Shown here: piece after piece, positions 19,676-28,246 of the stretch
How positions within the stretch are numbered: the stretch's first letter is position 1
How the letters are laid out: each line of letters starts with the position of its first letter
Source: CAYJHC01 sp964369465
GTDB taxonomy: Bacteria; Bacillota; Clostridia; Peptostreptococcales; Anaerovoracaceae
NCBI GenBank assembly: GCA_964369465.1
Contig: CAYJEX010000005.1
Span: forward strand, 1-64,000
Reading direction: 5' to 3'
DNA: 64,000 bases
Notes under the pieces: generated by a model
What the model was told of the DNA's origin: nothing
The model's input: the letters and a program-made list of their open reading frames with translations, nothing else
Databases searched by the model: none
Translations under genes and position numbers: made by a program

Positions 19676-19895
19676 CTATAAAAAACGTCCTACTAAAAGG
19701 ACGAAATGTTCCGCGGTACCACCTTTTTTCCATAGCAAAGCTATAGCACTCAATTGTTTTGAAGCTCAAATGCAACATTCAGAAAATCCTTCCATAGAAA
19801 ACTTTTCAGCCACGAGTTTTCATCTCTAAATGGGGTGTTTTTCCTACTCCTCATCTTCAACACTTCTATTAAATTTCAACTTTAATTGTACACTA
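19676..19895 (-). promoter_or_regulatory. T-box leader of valS, valine-specific
   Basis: Minus-strand leader ending about 40 bases before valS. The T-box core GGTGGTACCGCGGAA lies at about 19709-19723. It is followed by an intrinsic terminator whose stem CGTCCT/AGGACG (19686-19703) runs into six T. Upstream, the AGGAGTAGG and AGAGATGAAAA elements of stem I and the specifier-loop context GAATGTTGCATTTGAGC are visible. The likely specifier codon is GTT (19774-19776), which is valine and agrees with the gene. Uncharged tRNA-Val should stabilise the antiterminator. The promoter itself is probably in or next to the N gap. Confidence 0.93.
19681..19704 (-). terminator. T-box-controlled intrinsic terminator before valS
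   Basis: Hairpin with a six-base-pair stem (CGTCCT with AGGACG) and loop TTTAGT, followed on the minus strand by TTTTTT. It is mutually exclusive with the T-box antiterminator because the 5' arm lies next to the conserved GCGGAAC sequence. Confidence 0.88.
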
Positions 19896-19901
19896 ATATA
19901 T

Positions 19902-20001
19902 NNNNNNNNNNNNNNNNNNNNNNNNNNNNNNNNNNNNNNNNNNNNNNNNNNNNNNNNNNNNNNNNNNNNNNNNNNNNNNNNNNNNNNNNNNNNNNNNNNN
20001 N
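19902..20001. other. Assembly gap, 100 N
   Basis: Exactly 100 undetermined bases between the T-box of valS and the YigZ-like gene. The round number suggests a placeholder of unknown true length. The valS promoter and possibly other elements may be missing. The YigZ stop codon lies only two bases from the gap. Confidence 0.98.
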
Positions 20002-20003
20002 TA

Positions 20004-20666
20004 TTATATTAATTCTATTCCCCTATACACACTTTCTTTATTGATTATATTAATACCAGACAAAGGCTCTATCTGTTTAAGTAAATTGGATTCTTCCTCA
20101 AATGTCATCATTAGTTCAATCGCTACATCTTCTAAAAAGACGCTGTTTTCGACACTAGCATCAACTCGTCTCAAAACACCCTCTATTTTTCCATGTAACG
20201 AATACGGATATTTTAATTTTATAAGCAGCATGGGTTTGTACTCAATTATTCTTGCTTCTTTTATCGCTAGTTTTGCTGTAGAGGTATATGCTCTAACAAG
20301 CCCTCCTGTCCCAAGCTTTATCCCTCCAAAATACCTTGTTACAACAACGACAACATCGGTAACTCCTTCTTGTTGAAGCATTTGGAGGATAGGAGCTCCA
20401 GATGTTCCCTGAGGTTCTCCATCATCACTTGCCCATTGGAATTGAAAAGAGTCTCCCAATATTATTGCAGGCACATTATGAGAAGCATCCTTGTGTTTCT
20501 TTTTTATTTCTCTAACAAATTCTTCCCCTTCTTCTCTATTCTTTATTGGCTTTGCATATCCAATAAATTTAGATTTGTCTATCACTTTCTCTATTCTAAT
20601 TTCACCTTTGATCGTTTTATACGTTTTCATAAAATCAATATTGTGTTGTTTACACTTTCCCTTCAC
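20004..20666 (-). CDS. YigZ/IMPACT family protein
   Basis: A conserved UPF0029 protein of unclear biochemical role; relatives of IMPACT/YIH1 act in translation stress in eukaryotes. The 220-residue frame has the N-terminal IMPACT domain with ASHNVPAII, WASDDGEPQGTSGAPILQML and VTRYFGGIKLGTGGLVRAY, plus a small C-terminal DUF1949-like domain. The GTG at 20666 overlaps the hflX stop (GTGA), implying translational coupling. ATG 20630 (MKTYKTIKG) is closer to the usual family N-terminus but has a poorly placed ribosome site. Ends right beside the assembly gap, apparently complete. Confidence 0.88.
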   Translation of the reverse strand: MKGKCKQHNIDFMKTYKTIKGEIRIEKVIDKSKFIGYAKPIKNREEGEEFVREIKKKHKDASHNVPAIILGDSFQFQWASDDGEPQGTSGAPILQMLQQEGVTDVVVVVTRYFGGIKLGTGGLVRAYTSTAKLAIKEARIIEYKPMLLIKLKYPYSLHGKIEGVLRRVDASVENSVFLEDVAIELMMTFEEESNLLKQIEPLSGINIINKESVYRGIELI

Positions 20667-22003
20667 TTTACATATTTTTGTATTTTCCCATAATATGCTT
20701 TTTCTATTTCAACTTCAAGAAGCGAACCTTCCGCAACATACTCTTTCGAAACAACTTCCCCTTTCTCATGAATATAATTTAGAATTTCTCCTTTATCAAA
20801 CGGAACAAGTAATGTACAATATATTTTTTCACTAAATATTTCTTGACATATTTTTTCCAAAAGATGATTTATTCCTTGCCCTGTTTTTGCTGAAATTACA
20901 AAAACTTCGTCATGTATTAAATTTTTAGAGTTGATATGGTTATCGTTATCTGAATCATGCAAAAAATTTGTGTCTTCTTTTTTCAACAAATCAATCTTAT
21001 TATATACTAATATTTTAGATTTATTTAGTGCTCCTATTTCATTTAATACTTTTTCTGTAGTCTCTATATGAAAGTCAGGATTATCGTACGTCGAATCCAC
21101 TAAATGTATAATAAAATCAGCGTACTTAGCTTCCTCAAGTGTGGATTTGAACGCTTCTATTAAAGTATGTGGAAGCTTGCTTACAAAACCTACAGTATCA
21201 ATTAAAATAAACTCTCTTTTATTTTCTAGTTTTATACTTCTATGTTGTGCATCCAACGTTGCAAATAGCATGTCTTTCGCCAAAACTGCTTTATCATCTT
21301 TTTCAACAATTGACAAAATCTTATTCATAAGGGCTGACTTACCTGCATTAGTATAACCAACAATAGCAACTTGAGGTATCTCGCTTTTTTCTCTATGGCT
21401 TCTTTGTGTCTCCCTTACTTTTTTATACTTATCTATTTCTCTTCTAATATCGTCTATTCTTTTCTGTATATGTCTTCTATCTGTTTCAAGTTTTTTTTCA
21501 CCAGGGCCCCTAGTTCCTATTCCACCACCTTGCTTTGAAAGAGACTTACCAAAGCCCAATATTCTGGGAAGGCGATATTTTAGTTGTGCAAGCTCGACTT
21601 GCAACTTCCCTTCCTTTGATGTTGCTCTCTTTGCAAATATATCTAATATTAAGATAGTTCTATCAATAACCCTAACCCCTATTTTATCTTCCAAATTTCT
21701 AAGCTGTATTCCTGAAAGTTCTTCATTAAATATAACTGTATCAATTTCCATGTTAGCACACAATTCCGAAATTTCTTCAACTTTGCCTTTTCCAATTAAA
21801 GTGGCACTATTATATTTAGGCAAGTTCTGAACTATCTCACCTTCTACAACTAGGCCTGCCGCTTCCGCCAAACCTTCCAGTTCTTTCATCGAATATGCAA
21901 TGTCTTCTCCTTTTGAAACTCCAACATTTATGACTCTTGGAGGAGTTTCTTCATTCATTTCAGCATAAAATTCTGCATTTTCACTACTAATTTTATTGGA
22001 CAT
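20663..22003 (-). CDS. hflX: Ribosome-associated GTPase HflX
   Basis: A GTPase that binds the 50S subunit and can split stalled ribosomes. The 446-residue protein has the N-terminal HflX domain (about 25-130) with NSATLIGKGKVEEI and FNEELSGIQLRNLE, then a Gly-rich linker with GGGIGTRGPGEKKLETDRR. The GTPase domain has P-loop GYTNAGKSALMNKI, DTVGFVSKLPHTLIEAF and NKID. GGGGGGAG precedes ATG 22003. It overlaps the next gene by four bases. Confidence 0.96.
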   Translation of the reverse strand: MSNKISSENAEFYAEMNEETPPRVINVGVSKGEDIAYSMKELEGLAEAAGLVVEGEIVQNLPKYNSATLIGKGKVEEISELCANMEIDTVIFNEELSGIQLRNLEDKIGVRVIDRTILILDIFAKRATSKEGKLQVELAQLKYRLPRILGFGKSLSKQGGGIGTRGPGEKKLETDRRHIQKRIDDIRREIDKYKKVRETQRSHREKSEIPQVAIVGYTNAGKSALMNKILSIVEKDDKAVLAKDMLFATLDAQHRSIKLENKREFILIDTVGFVSKLPHTLIEAFKSTLEEAKYADFIIHLVDSTYDNPDFHIETTEKVLNEIGALNKSKILVYNKIDLLKKEDTNFLHDSDNDNHINSKNLIHDEVFVISAKTGQGINHLLEKICQEIFSEKIYCTLLVPFDKGEILNYIHEKGEVVSKEYVAEGSLLEVEIEKAYYGKIQKYVK

Positions 22004-22085
22004 TTATCTCCCCCCTTTTAAACATAAAGCAACAATCTTATTTTGAAAATACTATTTTATTTCCATGTTTATATTGTAACACATT

Positions 22086-22119
22086 AAAAAATGTCTTTCT
22101 AACAAAAGAAAAACATTTT
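22086..22119 (-). terminator. Candidate terminator after codY
   Basis: On the minus strand an imperfect A/T-rich hairpin (AAAATGTTTTTCT paired with AGAAAGACATTTT around a short loop) is followed by a run of T. It lies 30 bases past the codY stop and before the hflX promoter region. The stem is weak. Confidence 0.5.
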
Positions 22120-22150
22120 CACATTACAATTGATTATTTATATTTAACAC

Positions 22151-22930
22151 CTAGAAACTTTTTAGTTTATTTAAAAACTGACTGTTTAGAACTTTTATAT
22201 GAGTCCCTTTCATTCCTAGCGATCGAGATTCAATAACTCCTGCGCTTTCTAGTTTTCTAAGAGAATTAACAATTACAGATCTTGTTATGTCGGATTTTTC
22301 TGCAATCGTGCTAGCCACAATTACACCTTCCGTCCCTTCTAGATATTCAAATATTGTGCTTACCGCTTGTCCCTCTGAGTATGATAAAGACTTGAATGCC
22401 ATTTCAACTACATCGGCATCCTTTTGAATCGATTCATTCTTAATAGTCTCTTTCCTTCTCATTTCAATCGCAACAACCGTTGCCCCCACTTCTCCAAGAA
22501 CAAGATCCTCATCAGAAAATTCTGGCGAATATTTAATCAAGATTAAATTCCCCCATCTTTCTTCTCCTGTTTTCACTGGAATAATAGTGTGAAATTTGTC
22601 TTTTGTTGCAGGATGAAATTTAAAAATCTCTAAAGCTTCTTCATTTCTAAAATTAGCTTTTGTAGCAGTAATCTGCATCATAGCTTCATTATATTCAGTT
22701 TGAAACTTTGGTAAGCCGGTATTTTTATCAACCATTGCAGCACTGTCTTCTTTATGCGTGTAACATACACCTATAACATTTCCCTCGTTATCTGCCAAAT
22801 ACACATTAGCATCAGTAAGATCGCTCAAAAGCTGGCATAATTCATTAAATGAAAACGCCCCTTTCAAACTTTCTTGCAAAACCCAATTTAATTTTCTAAC
22901 TTTTATCAATAATTCACTATTCATTTTCAT
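22151..22930 (-). CDS. codY: GTP- and branched-chain-amino-acid-sensing regulator CodY
   Basis: Global repressor that senses GTP and isoleucine/leucine/valine and controls amino-acid transport and catabolism in low-GC Gram-positives. The 259-residue protein has the N-terminal GAF ligand domain (about 1-155) and a C-terminal winged helix-turn-helix with the nearly invariant DITRSVIVNSLRKLESAGVI and SLGMKGTHIKV. AGGAG precedes ATG 22930. It lies downstream of hslVU as in many Firmicutes, but a strong terminator (23087-23121) and a possible own promoter with TATAAT at 22964-22969 suggest independent transcription. Matches to its operator are weak in the window; the best is at 54219-54233. Confidence 0.97.
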   Translation of the reverse strand: MKMNSELLIKVRKLNWVLQESLKGAFSFNELCQLLSDLTDANVYLADNEGNVIGVCYTHKEDSAAMVDKNTGLPKFQTEYNEAMMQITATKANFRNEEALEIFKFHPATKDKFHTIIPVKTGEERWGNLILIKYSPEFSDEDLVLGEVGATVVAIEMRRKETIKNESIQKDADVVEMAFKSLSYSEGQAVSTIFEYLEGTEGVIVASTIAEKSDITRSVIVNSLRKLESAGVIESRSLGMKGTHIKVLNSQFLNKLKSF

Positions 22931-23086
22931 CTCCTAGACATTCATAATTCGCTTTATACATAAATTATACACTAAACTTGCAATTTTTAATAGTTTGAAT
23001 ATTATATTTTTTATGTTTATTTCACTTTTTTTCCTTAACTAACTGTTTTTGAAATTGTATGACTAGTCCATATATTGAGATTATTC

Positions 23087-23121
23087 AAAAAACAGCCATG
23101 ACTATATAATCGTCATGGCTG
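23087..23121 (-). terminator. Intrinsic terminator after hslU
   Basis: Minus-strand hairpin with a perfect ten-base-pair stem (CAGCCATGAC with GTCATGGCTG; plus-strand arms 23093-23102 and 23112-23121) and a nine-base loop, followed by six T. It begins 24 bases past the hslU gene and should separate hslVU from codY. Confidence 0.9.
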
Positions 23122-23144
23122 CCCTTATTTCGTTGGTTTGGACT

Positions 23145-24590
23145 CTATAAGATGAACTTATCAATATCTTCTGGTTTCAGTTTTTCTTGGAATTTCTCTC
23201 TTACATATTCCCTATCTATAGTTATTTTTTCTTCTTCCATCTCCGGAATGTTAAATGAAATATCTTCTAACAATTTTTCAAGTATAGTATGCAATCTTCT
23301 TGCTCCAATATTTTCTGTTTGCTCATTCATAAGAAATGCCATTTTTGCAACTTCTTCAATAGCTTCATCTGTGAAATCTATTTCTGCTCCTTCTGTTTCC
23401 AACAATGCTTTATGTTGTTTTATTAATGCATTTTCTGGTACAGTCAGAATCTTAAGAAATGTTTCTTCTGTAAGACTTTCAAGCTCAACTCTTATTGGAA
23501 ATCTCCCCTGAAGTTCAGGAATCATATCTGTCGGTTTTGCAACATGAAAAGCTCCTGCGCCTATAAATAATATATGATCTGTTTTAACAGGACCATGCTT
23601 TGTATTTACAACACTTCCTTCAACTATAGGTAAAATGTCTCTTTGAACACCTTCTCTTGATACGTCAGCTCCTGATTTGTATGTAGACCCTGATGCTATT
23701 TTATCAATTTCATCAATAAATATTATCCCGTTTTGTTCTGCATTTTTCAATGCATCATCAGTCACTTGATCCATATCGATTAAATTTTGAGCTTCTTCAT
23801 CTCTCAAAAGTTTTCTTGCATCTTTAACTTTAACAGTTTTATTTTTTTTCTTTTTAGGCATATCTCCAAAAATATTTCCTATCGCTATGCCCATTCCTTC
23901 ATTTCCCATATCAAGCTGATTTGTCTTAGGTGCCTCTGTAACTTGTATTTCTATATACTGTTCTTCTAAAAGACCTTCTTTTAATTGTTGTCTTACTTGC
24001 TCTCTAGCAAGTTCTGTTTCATTTTTTTCTTCAGGAGAAATATTTTTTTCAGCTTCTTTTTCTTTATTCTCTTCATAAAGTTCTTTTTGAGATTTATACC
24101 CTCCATTTTTCATTAACATATCAAAAGGATTTGCAGAAGGCGAATTAGATGGAGCTTTTTTTCTTCCTCCTGGAATAATAGCCTCAATTATTCTTTCTTC
24201 AACTAATTCGTCAGCTATTGCATATTTTTCTTCTAGACGAGTCTGCTTTGTTAATCTAATGGAAGCCTCTACCAAATCTCTAATCATAGAATCAACGTCA
24301 CGCCCTACATACCCTACCTCAGTAAATTTTGTAGCTTCTACTTTTACAAAAGGGGCATCCATAAGTTTCGCAAGCCTTCTTGCAATTTCAGTTTTACCTA
24401 CTCCTGTAGGTCCCATCATCAAAATGTTTTTCGGAGTGATTTCTTCCATCATTTCTTCTGATAATAAACTTCTTCTATATCTGTTTCGCAATGCTATTGC
24501 AACACATTTTTTTGCTTCATCTTGCCCAATAATGTATTTATCTAATTTCTCCACTATTTCTTTTGGAGTCATGTTGTATAATTTTCCCAC
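23145..24590 (-). CDS. hslU: ATP-dependent protease ATPase subunit HslU (ClpY)
   Basis: The AAA+ unfoldase that feeds substrates to HslV. The 481-residue protein has [20 protein letters not shown] at the N-terminus, Walker [16 protein letters not shown], a long intermediate (I) domain, Walker [13 protein letters not shown], and a C-terminal AAA lid ending near ...[16 protein letters not shown]. The start is a GTG at 24590 with GGAGAG upstream; an in-frame ATG six codons later is an alternative. It follows hslV by 15 bases and is presumably in the same CIRCE-controlled transcript. Confidence 0.97.
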   Translation of the reverse strand: MGKLYNMTPKEIVEKLDKYIIGQDEAKKCVAIALRNRYRRSLLSEEMMEEITPKNILMMGPTGVGKTEIARRLAKLMDAPFVKVEATKFTEVGYVGRDVDSMIRDLVEASIRLTKQTRLEEKYAIADELVEERIIEAIIPGGRKKAPSNSPSANPFDMLMKNGGYKSQKELYEENKEKEAEKNISPEEKNETELAREQVRQQLKEGLLEEQYIEIQVTEAPKTNQLDMGNEGMGIAIGNIFGDMPKKKKNKTVKVKDARKLLRDEEAQNLIDMDQVTDDALKNAEQNGIIFIDEIDKIASGSTYKSGADVSREGVQRDILPIVEGSVVNTKHGPVKTDHILFIGAGAFHVAKPTDMIPELQGRFPIRVELESLTEETFLKILTVPENALIKQHKALLETEGAEIDFTDEAIEEVAKMAFLMNEQTENIGARRLHTILEKLLEDISFNIPEMEEEKITIDREYVREKFQEKLKPEDIDKFIL

Positions 24591-24605
24591 TATCTCTCCA
24601 CCTCT

Positions 24606-25148
24606 CTATAGTTTTTCTACCGAAATATTATCGTTAGTATATACACAAATTGACGCTGCTATTTCCAATGCTTTTCTAGCAACTTCTTCCGACCCTAATT
24701 CTGTATTATTGTACAACGCATCCGCCGCAGATTGTGCGTAATTACCTCCCGATCCTATTGCAATAAAATCTTGGTCCGGTTCAATCACTTCGCCATTTCC
24801 TGAAATAAGAAGCATTGATTCTTTATCCACGGCTATCATAAGAGCTTCTAAATTCCTCATAACTTTATCCGTTCGCCATAACTGTGCCAACGCTACCGCA
24901 GCTCTCTTCAAATTTCCCCCATGTTCTTCAAGTTTTTTTTCGAATTTTTCTGTTAAAGAAAAAGCATCCGCTACCGAACCTGCAAACCCTACCAAAACTT
25001 GGTCTTTATATATTCTTCTCACTTTTTTCGCATGAGCTTTCATAACTGTACTTTGTCCCATAGTAACTTGTCCATCTCCCGCGATACAAATATCCTCAGG
25101 GCCTCTTTTTACAGCTACTATTGTGGTTGCATGAAACGATGTATTCAT
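24606..25148 (-). CDS. hslV: ATP-dependent protease peptidase subunit HslV (ClpQ)
   Basis: The proteasome-like peptidase of the HslVU complex. The 180-residue form starts at ATG 25148 behind GGGAGGAATAT and reads [16 protein letters not shown]. The pair of threonines in ATTIV aligns with the N-terminal catalytic Thr of E. coli HslV (TTIVSV). The body has [19 protein letters not shown] and [16 protein letters not shown]. The seven residues before Thr8 resemble the B. subtilis ClpQ/CodW leader (MSSFHATT) but have Asn at position 2, so methionine aminopeptidase should not expose a nucleophile directly. Regulation: a sigma-A promoter with an overlapping CIRCE operator lies upstream. Confidence 0.96.
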   Translation of the reverse strand: MNTSFHATTIVAVKRGPEDICIAGDGQVTMGQSTVMKAHAKKVRRIYKDQVLVGFAGSVADAFSLTEKFEKKLEEHGGNLKRAAVALAQLWRTDKVMRNLEALMIAVDKESMLLISGNGEVIEPDQDFIAIGSGGNYAQSAADALYNNTELGSEEVARKALEIAASICVYTNDNISVEKL

Positions 25149-25218
25149 ATATTCCTCCCTCCGCTTTGCTACTTGTTTAGTATTATAGCAAGCATATAAA
25201 CTCGCAATTTTCGTTTTG

Positions 25219-25245
25219 TTAGCACTCACTTTTAATGAGTGCTAA
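25219..25245 (-). promoter_or_regulatory. CIRCE operator (HrcA site) upstream of hslVU
   Basis: Perfect inverted repeat TTAGCACTC (25219-25227), nine-base spacer, GAGTGCTAA (25237-25245), identical to the CIRCE consensus. CIRCE is the binding site of the heat-shock repressor HrcA, best known in front of groESL and dnaK. Here it starts five bases after the -10 element of the hslV promoter, covering the transcription start, which is the expected repressing position. Confidence 0.95.
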
Positions 25246-25249
25246 CTAT

Positions 25250-25277
25250 ATTCTACACCTTTTTTCTATTATGTCAA
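25250..25277 (-). promoter_or_regulatory. Sigma-A promoter of hslVU
   Basis: On the minus strand a perfect -35 TTGACA (25272-25277), a 16-base spacer and -10 TAGAAT (25250-25255), immediately before the CIRCE element and about 100 bases before hslV. Confidence 0.85.
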
Positions 25278-25309
25278 TATAATTTATGTTTTTTGTCAAT
25301 TTATATATT

Positions 25310-25888
25310 TCAACATGATACTTGAGTTATGTAATCTCGAAAATCACTAATTATTTTTTCAATATCAACAGATTCGTCGTCTAATGCCAAACCATAAAAT
25401 CCTGGCAACGAAAGCCCTCGTGCTTCAATTGCTTTCTTCAGTTCCTCAATATATATCCCTTCACCCTCAACAATCGCATCATTAAACGAAAGCTCTATAG
25501 GACTTCCTCCCCATTTATCGTCAATACCAGTAATTGAAACTCCGCACGTTGGCGATCCATCACAGCTAAGTACCGCTACTACTTTATAACCTTCTCTATC
25601 ATATTCTTCCATATACGTCACAATTCTTTCTGCAATTTCTCTGCAATGGTTTCTGAATCCTCTTGAATCATATAGATTTTTAGTATGCCACCATCTTTGT
25701 ATCCCCAAATATAATGTTTCAGGACAGTCCATCTGTTGTATACCAAGCCCATTTTCGTATAAAATGTCAAAAACTTCCTTGCACATTCCCGAATATCTAG
25801 CAAGCCCTTTTACTTTATTATTTGTATTCAACAAACAACTGGCCACAAAAACAATTTTCTTTCCTCTATTATCATCTCTTCTATCCAT
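25310..25888 (-). CDS. TudS-related (DUF523-like) putative desulfidase
   Basis: A 192-residue cysteine-containing protein of the TudS/DUF523-related group (CD3072-like). TudS enzymes use a [4Fe-4S] cluster held by three cysteines to remove sulfur from thio-compounds such as thiouracil. Visible conserved cysteines are in VASCLLN (near residue 18), MDCPE (near 54) and LSCDGSPTCGV (near 108-114), the pattern expected for the cluster. No fused DUF1722 domain. GAGGGGG precedes ATG 25888. The gene is flanked by the hslV promoter downstream and a structured leader upstream (25889-26055). Substrate unknown; assignment rests on the cysteine motifs. Confidence 0.75.
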   Translation of the reverse strand: MDRRDDNRGKKIVFVASCLLNTNNKVKGLARYSGMCKEVFDILYENGLGIQQMDCPETLYLGIQRWWHTKNLYDSRGFRNHCREIAERIVTYMEEYDREGYKVVAVLSCDGSPTCGVSITGIDDKWGGSPIELSFNDAIVEGEGIYIEELKKAIEARGLSLPGFYGLALDDESVDIEKIISDFRDYITQVSC

Positions 25889-26045
25889 AATTCTACCCCC
25901 TCTTCAATATTATTTTACTGTTTAAAACACCACAATGATATCAATATACTGCATGATTGATGCATGCTGATGTTTGCATCAAGCACAAGAAGGGTTTTAT
26001 CTCTCAGAATTTCAGAATATGAATATTCACTCACATCTGAAATGC
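25889..26045 (-). other. Structured leader before the TudS-like gene
   Basis: Non-coding minus-strand stretch holding two clear inverted repeats. One is TTGATGCA / TGCATCAA (25957-25964 and 25975-25982, eight perfect pairs, ten-base loop). The other is ATTTCAGA / TCTGAAAT (about 26009-26043). Neither is followed by a T run on the minus strand, so they are not simple terminators. They lie between a promoter-like sequence (26050-26079) and the start codon, i.e. in the predicted 5' untranslated region. No known riboswitch consensus is matched. Confidence 0.45.
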
Positions 26046-26049
26046 TGAA

Positions 26050-26079
26050 ATTATATCCGTCACCTAAGGGTGAGTACAA
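26050..26079 (-). promoter_or_regulatory. Candidate promoter of the TudS-like gene
   Basis: On the minus strand TTGTAC (26074-26079), an 18-base spacer and a perfect TATAAT (26050-26055). The spacer contains a small GGTGA/TCACC inverted repeat. It sits just after the topA stop codon. Confidence 0.55.
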
Positions 26080-26097
26080 CTAGTGCTTGCTATATAT

Positions 26098-28206
26098 TTA
26101 TTCTTTATATGAACATTCTTTGTTTGAGCATTCTATAGATGTTTCCTTCCCTTTTTTTTCTACTAAAACACCGCCACATTTTGGACATGATTTTTGAATT
26201 GGTTTATCCCAATAAAGTTGTTCACAGTTAGGATATCCACTACACCCATAGAATATTTTGCCTCTCTTTTTGCTTTTTCTCTCTACAATTTCTTTCCCAC
26301 AAACAGGACATGCCACCCCTGTTCCTTTTATAATTGGTTTTGTATTTTTACATTCAGGATAAGCCGAACATGCTAAGAACTTACCAAATCGTCCTTCCTT
26401 AATTGCCATCTGTTTTCCGCAAAGTTCACATATTTCTTCTGTTAAAACAATAGGTATTTCAATTTTTTCAATTTCTTTTTCTGCTCTTTCCAAATCTTTT
26501 GAGAACACCTCATAAAACGTCCTAATGATTTCCTTCCATGGTTTACCTTCTTCTTCTATTTTGTCTAAACCTCTTTCCATTTCAGCCGTAAAAGAAGCAT
26601 CTACTATTTCATCAAAGTACTCTTGCATCATTTCAATAACAATAAATCCCAATTCTGTAGGAATCAATATCTTTTTTTCTCTTTTTATATATTTTCTATC
26701 TACTAAAGTAGACACAATTGGAGCGTATGTGCTTGGCCTACCTATATCCTTCTCTTCTAAATATTTTATAAGACTTGCTTCATTAAATCTTGCAGGAGGT
26801 GTTGTAAAGTGTTGTTCTCCTTTTGTTTCTCTTCCATTTAATACAGTACCCTCCTCCAAAACAGGCATCCTTGTTTCTTCTTCTTGATTTCCACTATATA
26901 TTCTAAGAAATCCGTCAAATTTCAAAGTTGAACCTGTTGAACGAAATGTATATTTGCCATTATCAATATTCGCCGAGACAGCATCATATACCGCCGCAGA
27001 CATTTGGCTAGCCAAAAATCTAGTCCATATCAATTTGTAAAGTTTATATTGATCTGTCGAAAGAGAAGCTTTAATTAATTCTGGATCCATATCAACATAA
27101 CTTGGTCTTATCGCTTCATGTGCATCTTGAATATCTTTTTTCTTACTTGAGTAAAAATTGTCCGAGTAATATTTTTCCCCAATATTATTCACGATAAAAT
27201 CTTTTGCAGCAGCCTTTGCTTCCGCAGATACTCTTACCGAATCTGTTCTAAGGTATGTAATTAGTCCCACTGTTCCCTTACGCGGAATATTCACTCCTTC
27301 ATATAGTTCTTGGGCTATTTTCATTGTTTTTCTTGGATTAAAGTTGAGTTTACTTGAAGCATCTTGTTGTAAACTACTTGTAGTAAAAGGAGCATACGGT
27401 TTTCTTTTTCTATCTTTTTTTGTTGCAGTTTTTACAATGTACTTGCCTTTTTTAAGCTCCTCCAGTATAATATCTGCTTCTTCTTTATTGCTTATTTTTA
27501 TTTTTTTTCCATCAAACATCAAAAGTGTTCCAGCAAATTCTTCTGGCTTTTCTCCTTTTTGGGGATTATCAAAAGTGGCAACAATATACCAGTATTCTTC
27601 TGGAACAAATTTTAATATTTCATTTTCCCTATCACAAATTATCTTAAGCGCAGCAGACTGCACTCTTCCCGCACTTAAACCTGTTTTAACTTTTTTCCAA
27701 AGGAGCGGACTTATTTTATATCCTACTAGCCTATCTAAAATTCTTCTGGCTTGTTGAGCATCTACTAACTTTTCATCTATTTTTCTCGGTATTTTTGCCG
27801 CACTTTTTACCGCTTCTTTTGTTATTTCATTGAATACAATCCTGCATTCTTCATTTTTATCAATATCTAAAATATATGCTAGATGCCAAGAAATAGCCTC
27901 ACCTTCTCTGTCAGGGTCTGTAGCCAAATAAATTTTGGATGCTTGTTTTGCTTCTTTCTTCAAGCCTTTTATAACATCTCCTTTACCCCTAATATTTATA
28001 TATTTAGGTTCAAAGTCGTTCTCTATATCAATTCCTATTTGGCTTTTCGGCAAATCTCTTACATGTCCAACAGATGCTATCACACTATAATCACTTCCTA
28101 AAAACTTAGCGATCGTTTTAGCCTTTGAAGGCGATTCTACGATAAGAAGTTTCTTTTTCTTATTAGCTTTTGTTGTTTTTTGTGTCTTTAAGTTATTTTT
28201 ACTCAT
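26098..28206 (-). CDS. topA: DNA topoisomerase I
   Basis: Type IA topoisomerase that relaxes negative supercoils. In the 702-residue form an N-terminal Toprim domain starts KKLLIVESPSKAKTIAKFLG and contains TDPDREGEAISWHLA. The active-site tyrosine is in GLITYLRTDSVRVS. The C-terminus carries three zinc-finger-like Cys4 modules: CELCG...CSAYPEC, CPVCG...CSGYPNC and CPKCG...CSNKEC. GGAGGTAAAA precedes ATG 28206; the frame runs upstream to 28260, which would overlap dprA. The dprA-topA order is typical of Clostridia; trmFO and xerC, often between topA and hslV, are absent. Confidence 0.97.
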   Translation of the reverse strand: MSKNNLKTQKTTKANKKKKLLIVESPSKAKTIAKFLGSDYSVIASVGHVRDLPKSQIGIDIENDFEPKYINIRGKGDVIKGLKKEAKQASKIYLATDPDREGEAISWHLAYILDIDKNEECRIVFNEITKEAVKSAAKIPRKIDEKLVDAQQARRILDRLVGYKISPLLWKKVKTGLSAGRVQSAALKIICDRENEILKFVPEEYWYIVATFDNPQKGEKPEEFAGTLLMFDGKKIKISNKEEADIILEELKKGKYIVKTATKKDRKRKPYAPFTTSSLQQDASSKLNFNPRKTMKIAQELYEGVNIPRKGTVGLITYLRTDSVRVSAEAKAAAKDFIVNNIGEKYYSDNFYSSKKKDIQDAHEAIRPSYVDMDPELIKASLSTDQYKLYKLIWTRFLASQMSAAVYDAVSANIDNGKYTFRSTGSTLKFDGFLRIYSGNQEEETRMPVLEEGTVLNGRETKGEQHFTTPPARFNEASLIKYLEEKDIGRPSTYAPIVSTLVDRKYIKREKKILIPTELGFIVIEMMQEYFDEIVDASFTAEMERGLDKIEEEGKPWKEIIRTFYEVFSKDLERAEKEIEKIEIPIVLTEEICELCGKQMAIKEGRFGKFLACSAYPECKNTKPIIKGTGVACPVCGKEIVERKSKKRGKIFYGCSGYPNCEQLYWDKPIQKSCPKCGGVLVEKKGKETSIECSNKECSYKE

Positions 28207-28246
28207 TTTTACCTCCATACTATTAGAATTGATTATAGTAGCCTTT

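Noticed and set aside
25889..26045. TPP riboswitch suggested by CTGAGA followed by ACCC
   Set aside because: The partner GGGG strand and the conserved CCTGATCTGGATAATGCC-like helix are missing.
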